DNA from: Pyxicephalus adspersus
Lineage: Eukaryota; Chordata; Amphibia; Anura; Pyxicephalidae
DNA length: 64,000 bases
Direction of reading: 5' to 3'
Assembly: GCF_032062135.1 (NCBI RefSeq)
Contig: NC_092859.1
Location: forward strand, 63,832,570 to 63,896,569
Part shown: positions 60,271 to 64,000 of the stretch, in pieces
Position numbering within the stretch: position 1 is the first letter of the stretch
How the letters are laid out: each line of letters opens with the position of its first letter
The notes under the pieces: model-generated
What the model was told of the DNA's origin: nothing
Seen by the model: the letters and a program-made list of their open reading frames with translations, nothing else
Databases searched by the model: none
Made by a program: the position numbers and the translations under genes

Positions 60271-60447
60271 ACCATTCACTATTTTACTTTACTTGGCATT
60301 GTCAAGGACCTACCAGTGCTGTAACCAATGTTTGCGGCAGAGATGGGGGCATTACACTGATTACCATTGTAAGGGAACACAACAGTTTTTATGGCCATGA
60401 TTCCTGTCCAAATGGTGCCCACTCGTCTGGTTCTTGACACTTGACAG

Positions 60448-60550
60448 TCTCATTAAAGGACCTCCTGCCCTCACAGAAGGACCCCACACTGGCTCCAGCA
60501 GTAGAATCACCCCTGGACATGAACGGATCTGCTCCTCAGGATGACAATCG
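60448..60550 (+). other. Open segment with splice-like edges (possible alternative exon)
   Basis: Between cttgacag and the donor-like CG|gtaaat a frame is open that, joined to the phase-1 end of the 57113-57149 exon, reads (I)SLKDLLPSQKDPTLAPAVE, SPLDMNGSAPQDDNR. The codon after CGG is TAA, so it could equally be a terminal exon. Length (103 nt) is not a multiple of 3, so it cannot be a simple frame-keeping cassette. No known GRAF1 isoform comes to mind. Confidence 0.25.
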
Positions 60551-60599
60551 GTAAATACTTTGAATTGCTGATCTATTACATAAATATGGTCAAATTCTC

Positions 60600-60885
60600 A
60601 AATGTATTTAGCCACCAATATTGTATATATGTGCCACATCCCAGCTAACATGGCCATATAGAATCAAAAAACAAACAAGGAAAGAAAAGAGACTTTTAAG
60701 CAAAATGTAAAAGAGAATAGAAAAACTTAACTTTTATTCTATTTGACATAAAACATTTTTTGTGTAAAACATTTCCTCTTCTAAAATTCCAACACATACA
60801 AACATTCTAAAACAATCATTGCAGTAATCTTGCATATATCAGATTCAACGCATTTCGCTGACTTTTATTCGCTTTTTCAGGAATC
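60600..60885 (-). mobile_element. Worn Penelope-like terminus
   Basis: AT-rich tract ending (- strand) cctgaaaaagcg, gaataaaagtc, agcgaaatgcgttga. It has the same architecture as 2589-2624 and 39030-39060 but mutated core (CTGAAAA, GAAAT). Confidence 0.4.
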
Positions 60886-60892
60886 AATAGTG

Positions 60893-62214
60893 AGATCTAT
60901 AAACACATTACACTGGGGAACAATTTTGAACAAATTTTTTGTTGACTTTAATGTCAATGGCTTTATTTCGTCAAATGACAGGCTAGGAAATGCCAAAATG
61001 AGGTACTTGAAACAGTCTCCTTCAGTTAGCAAAGCTTTACTGAACTGCTTCATCAGACCCATTTTCATGTGCAGAGGCAGTAATATAATATTATTTCAAT
61101 CAACAAATAGCTCATGTAGAATGTTTGGATCACCTGGTTTTAGGGCAGATCTTGGAAGCACATTCCTTTCCACCCAATGCCTCTCATGAGCTTAGCTGTT
61201 CCACATGCACAGATAACAGGGATACTTGGTGTATCTGTGTTGCTGACCATAAAGGAAGCATACCATTTTAAGGTCAACACAGATGACCCAATTGTGTTTG
61301 TGATTTTGCAACAACTCCATGACTCTGTTTATGTCTGCATAGTCTTCAGAAAGAGAAACTGAATGACCAAATGGTACTGACCCAAATATATTGCCATTGT
61401 GAAGGAGGACACACTTTAAGCTCCGCTTTAAACTATCGATGAATAGTCCCCATTCAGTTGAGTTATAGATTGGAATTCCCATTTCCTAAATTAATCCAGG
61501 TTTGTTATGGCAATACACAAAGCCACTGTCAGTTCTTTAAGTACTGCAGAAATGCAATTTCTGGTTTGAAAGTACAATACCTTTGTTCCTTTTTCAAGTA
61601 AGTTTTTCTCATGCAGTCTTGATGCTTGGATTTCTGAAGCCTTCTTAGATAGTCCCAAATCACGTGCCAAATCACTCAACTCATGCTGACCAAATCCCTT
61701 ACGAAGTGAGTCCTCTTCAGTTTCAAACTCTTTATCATTGTTGTCACCTAGTTCATTACCATAGTCATGTTCTTCAAGAGAGGGTAGTGTAACGAAAACC
61801 AGCACTGGGATTTCATCTGAATGAGCCACTGGACGTATAGCCGATGGTAGACTAGGATACTCTGTTACATTTCTTTTTCTTGTTATATCCTGAAGTTTAC
61901 AAATCTACAAAAGTAACAGTCACTGAAATGATCTCCTGGCTCTCCCCAAACCACATAGGTATACCAAATGGCATCTTATTACGTCTTCCCTTTGTCCACA
62001 TCTGTAAACCCTGAACACGCTGTTTGCACACCTTATGAGGGGCCCAAGACTTATCTTGATCACCAAGTTTAACTTTGAAATGTGCCAAATAGGCTTGTTT
62101 TACAAATGTGCCGATGTTCCCCCTTTGACTGGGAATGGCGAAACTGCCACAGATATAACAAAATAATTCAGGGTTGTTTAGGCACTTAAGATGAGAAATA
62201 GCAGAGCCAGACAT
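60893..62214 (-). pseudogene. Unclassified transposon-like gene, copy D
   Basis: Starts with Met at 62214: MSGSAISHLKCLNNPELFCY, ICGSFAI, VKLGDQDKSWAPHKVCKQRV, WTKGRRNKMPFGIPMWFGES. After a frameshift near 61870 it continues through HSDEIPVLVFVTLPSLEEHD and GFGQHELSDLARDLGLSKKA, ASRLHEKNLL. Then, after about 61490, EWGLFIDSLKRSLKCVLLHN, HNWVICVDLKMVCFLYGQQH, YTKYPCYLCMWNS, and after 61190 KMGLMKQFSKALLTEGDCFK. The frame then runs into the left inverted repeat, so the C-terminal QGERFHQDI region is lost. Candidate acidic residues FIDS and VDLKM and the CYLC pair are kept. Two-part finger: CYIC and C...(C lost, CKQR). Confidence 0.85.
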
Positions 62215-62487
62215 GATCCAAAAGAAAGGAAATAGGTGTGTGAGTAGAAAAATACATTTTGCTTATTCACTACATAGAGCAGCGCACAACCTCTGACCAC
62301 ACTGTCTTTCCTGTAAATGAATAGCCTATACAAGTCCACGCTACAGTAATCATATTATTTTAAGCGGTAGAGAAAAAACCTGACGTGATAGAAGAAAACT
62401 AACTGCATTTTTAGAATCCGCATACCTATTATAGCTTAAAAATTGAAGTCAACACAAATTTTGTTCAAAATTGTTCCCCAGTGTAAT
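60907..62487 (-). mobile_element. Unclassified transposon, copy D, with 46-bp inverted ends
   Basis: Left end 60907-60952 and right end 62442-62487 are complements over 46 bp with about 4 mismatches; both start attacactggggaacaattt. The only gene inside is the - strand transposase-like frame from 62214. The inner part of the left end is also coding (see the gene entry), so the element is an internally deleted derivative. Flanking AT on both sides could be a 2-bp target duplication or part of the ends. Confidence 0.85.
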
Positions 62488-62489
62488 TA

Positions 62490-62600
62490 TTCAATACATC
62501 TATACATCAATCAATTATCATCATAAGTGCAACATTTTACTTATGACTTTTTTTTTCAAACCTTCTCCAAAATGGGTTGTATCTAAAAGCAAAAGGCAAG
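62490..62600. other. Short spacer, nothing recognised
   Basis: AT-rich sequence between copy D and an L1-type element. Confidence 0.4.
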
Positions 62601-62609
62601 AAGGTTGCT

Positions 62610-64000
62610 TCTTAGATGGCTCGGCGCATTCCGGATACTTACGCTGCTCTCTCTGCAGCGGGACTTGGCAGCCACACTACATTTGAGCTGTGCAGGCACC
62701 GGTCTTCTGCGCTGCACCTACCGAAGATGGTGGGGAAGGCTGGAACTACTGCGCTGCACCTACCGAAGATGGTGGGGAAGGCTGGAACTAAGCCTTAAGA
62801 CTGCTTTCTGCGGTCTCAGTCCACGCGGCTGGCTTCCAAGATAGCCGCCACCTCGGAAGAGCGCGCTGCTGCACATTCTGCAACTCAGGAGAAATGGGTC
62901 CCTGCACAGGGTAGGAACTGGGCTCTGCAGCTGGAAAGGTGGGAAGAGGCTTCTCGACACAGGGTGGGCCTCAATTAAATTTGTCCTTTGGAGTGATAAA
63001 CCAGGCAGCCTCCTAGTTAAAAAATGAAACCCCATGCCTAGGCTCTGATCTCTTCCTAAAATCAAGCTTAAAGATGGCAAACTATCACAAAACCTGAAAA
63101 AATTGCATCTGCTTTTAGGGACTTTTATAAAAATGTATACACCTCGAACTCAACTTTCCAGGACGAGATTTCCACCTTTCTCCGTAGGTTTAACCTCCCT
63201 AAACTGAATCCTAAACATCCAGAAATCCTGGAGAAGCCCTTTGCGTCAAGGGAACTGGTTGCTACTGGTTAACTATTTAAAATGGGAGGCTCTCCTGGCC
63301 TGGATGGCTTTTTCATTGTTTACTATAAAACCTTTTTTCCCCATATTTACTCCAAATCTGGGCTACTTTAACTTCCTGAGAGAGGTACGCCCTCAACCAT
63401 GCAATGCAAATAGAGAGTTTATAAGTGTGATCCCTAAACCGGAAAAGACGCATCAGAGATTACTAATTACAGGCCTATTTCCTTGATTAACTGTGACCTC
63501 AAAATCATGACGAAAAATCTCTCAGTACATTTAGGCTCTTTTTTAGGGGCTTATATCTATCCGGACCCGGTGGGCTTTATGCAATACAGACAGGCTACCA
63601 ACCAATTGAGATGAGCCCTATTTCTATAGTTAACTCAAATTGGGATGGGGGCCCCCCTCGACAGGCTATAATGTATTCCAGTCTCTCCTGGCCCTACCTG
63701 TTCAAGGTTCTCTCAGGTATGGGTTTTAGCCCGTACTTTACTAATCTCCTGCTCTCTCTCTTTGATGCTCCAGAGGCTAAAATCTCCCTAGGGGGCTTTT
63801 TCTCCACTTCCATACCAGTTAAAAAGGGTACCAGACAGGCTTGTCCATTGTCCCCCCTCCTGTTTGCCTTAGAAATTGAACCATTGGCGATCGCTATCCG
63901 TGCTAACCAAAATAATAAAGAAATAAAATGTGGAAAGGTAGAAAACAAATGTTCCTTATTTGAGGATGACATACTGTATGTATATTACATCTCAGTACAT
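62610..64000 (+). pseudogene. L1-clade LINE, 5' part and ORF2 RT (runs off the window)
   Basis: Opens with gatggctcggcgcattcc, then a GC-rich region with a 42-bp tandem duplication (62707-62790). From about 63075 the ORF2 RT is readable across frames: ITKPEKIASAFRDFYKNVYT, GSPGLDGFFIVYYKTFFPHI, EITNYRPISLINCDLKIMTK, DPVGFMQYRQATNQ, KKGTRQACPLSPLLFALEIE and LFEDDILYVYY (FADD changed to FEDD). Stops and shifts every 100-200 bp indicate a dead copy, different from 44489-47545. The endonuclease and most of ORF1 are missing between about 62950 and 63075. Confidence 0.85.
62707..62790. repeat. 42-bp tandem duplication
   Basis: ctgcgctgcacctaccgaag... at 62707 is repeated at 62749, both running to gctggaacta; 42 is a multiple of 3, so the frame is kept. 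Confidence 0.95.

Overview
The window is a vertebrate nuclear genome segment, most likely from an anuran amphibian. One host gene, split over very long introns, lies among many decayed transposable elements, and there are three assembly gaps (127-267, 5039-5260, 23025-23571). The frog assignment rests on repeats I recognise from frog genomes: CR1 and L1-clade LINEs, Tc1 elements, TTAA-flanked piggyBac-type MITEs and Penelope-like fragments. I could not search a database, so the species is open.

The host gene is ARHGAP26 (GRAF1, a Rho GTPase-activating protein with BAR, PH, RhoGAP and SH3 domains) on the + strand. Nine consecutive internal exons can be read with intact frames and splice sites: 1135-1206, 1738-1839, 15532-15642, 17918-18022, 18196-18325, 19208-19308, 22082-22176, 29872-29950 and 57113-57149. 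They total 832 nt and encode the second half of the BAR domain, the whole PH domain and the start of the PH-RhoGAP linker. The start codon and the RhoGAP and SH3 exons are outside the window. Introns range from 173 nt to about 27 kb.

Layout: 1-2 kb, piggyBac-type MITE, first two exons and a CAGGTAGT MITE. 2-15.5 kb (one 13.7-kb intron), a hammerhead-like Penelope fragment, Tc1 relics, a CCGTGTTTCC MITE with a gap, hAT-like CAGTGTTCTCC repeats, one nearly full-length copy of an unclassified transposon-like gene (A) with a duplicated fragment upstream, and a Harbinger-type MITE. 15.5-22.2 kb, the exon cluster for late BAR and PH. 22.2-29.9 kb, a CR1 LINE split by a gap-bearing MITE, and a MITE carrying three tandem 185-bp hairpin units. 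30-57 kb, the largest intron: unclassified-family copies B and C, two Tc1 elements (one split by an LTR-like insert), piggyBac MITEs, an L1-clade ORF2 without its catalytic motif, a piggyBac transposase relic, an L1 ORF1/ORF2 fragment and a Penelope RT fragment. 57-64 kb, the last exon, unclassified copy D inside inverted repeats, and an L1 element running off the end.

The most interesting material is the unclassified family. Four loci plus one duplicated fragment, from at least two and probably three lineages, encode the same protein layout (N-terminal CYxCG finger, a WxLFIDSSKxxLK segment, a VDLKMVxxLL...CFxCxWD segment, a QGERFHQDI...ExRYQG segment). Copy D lies between 46-bp inverted repeats, and copy B ends in a related motif. 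I take this as an under-described DNA transposon superfamily and its likely termini. All mobile-element genes here are broken; nothing else suggests an active element.
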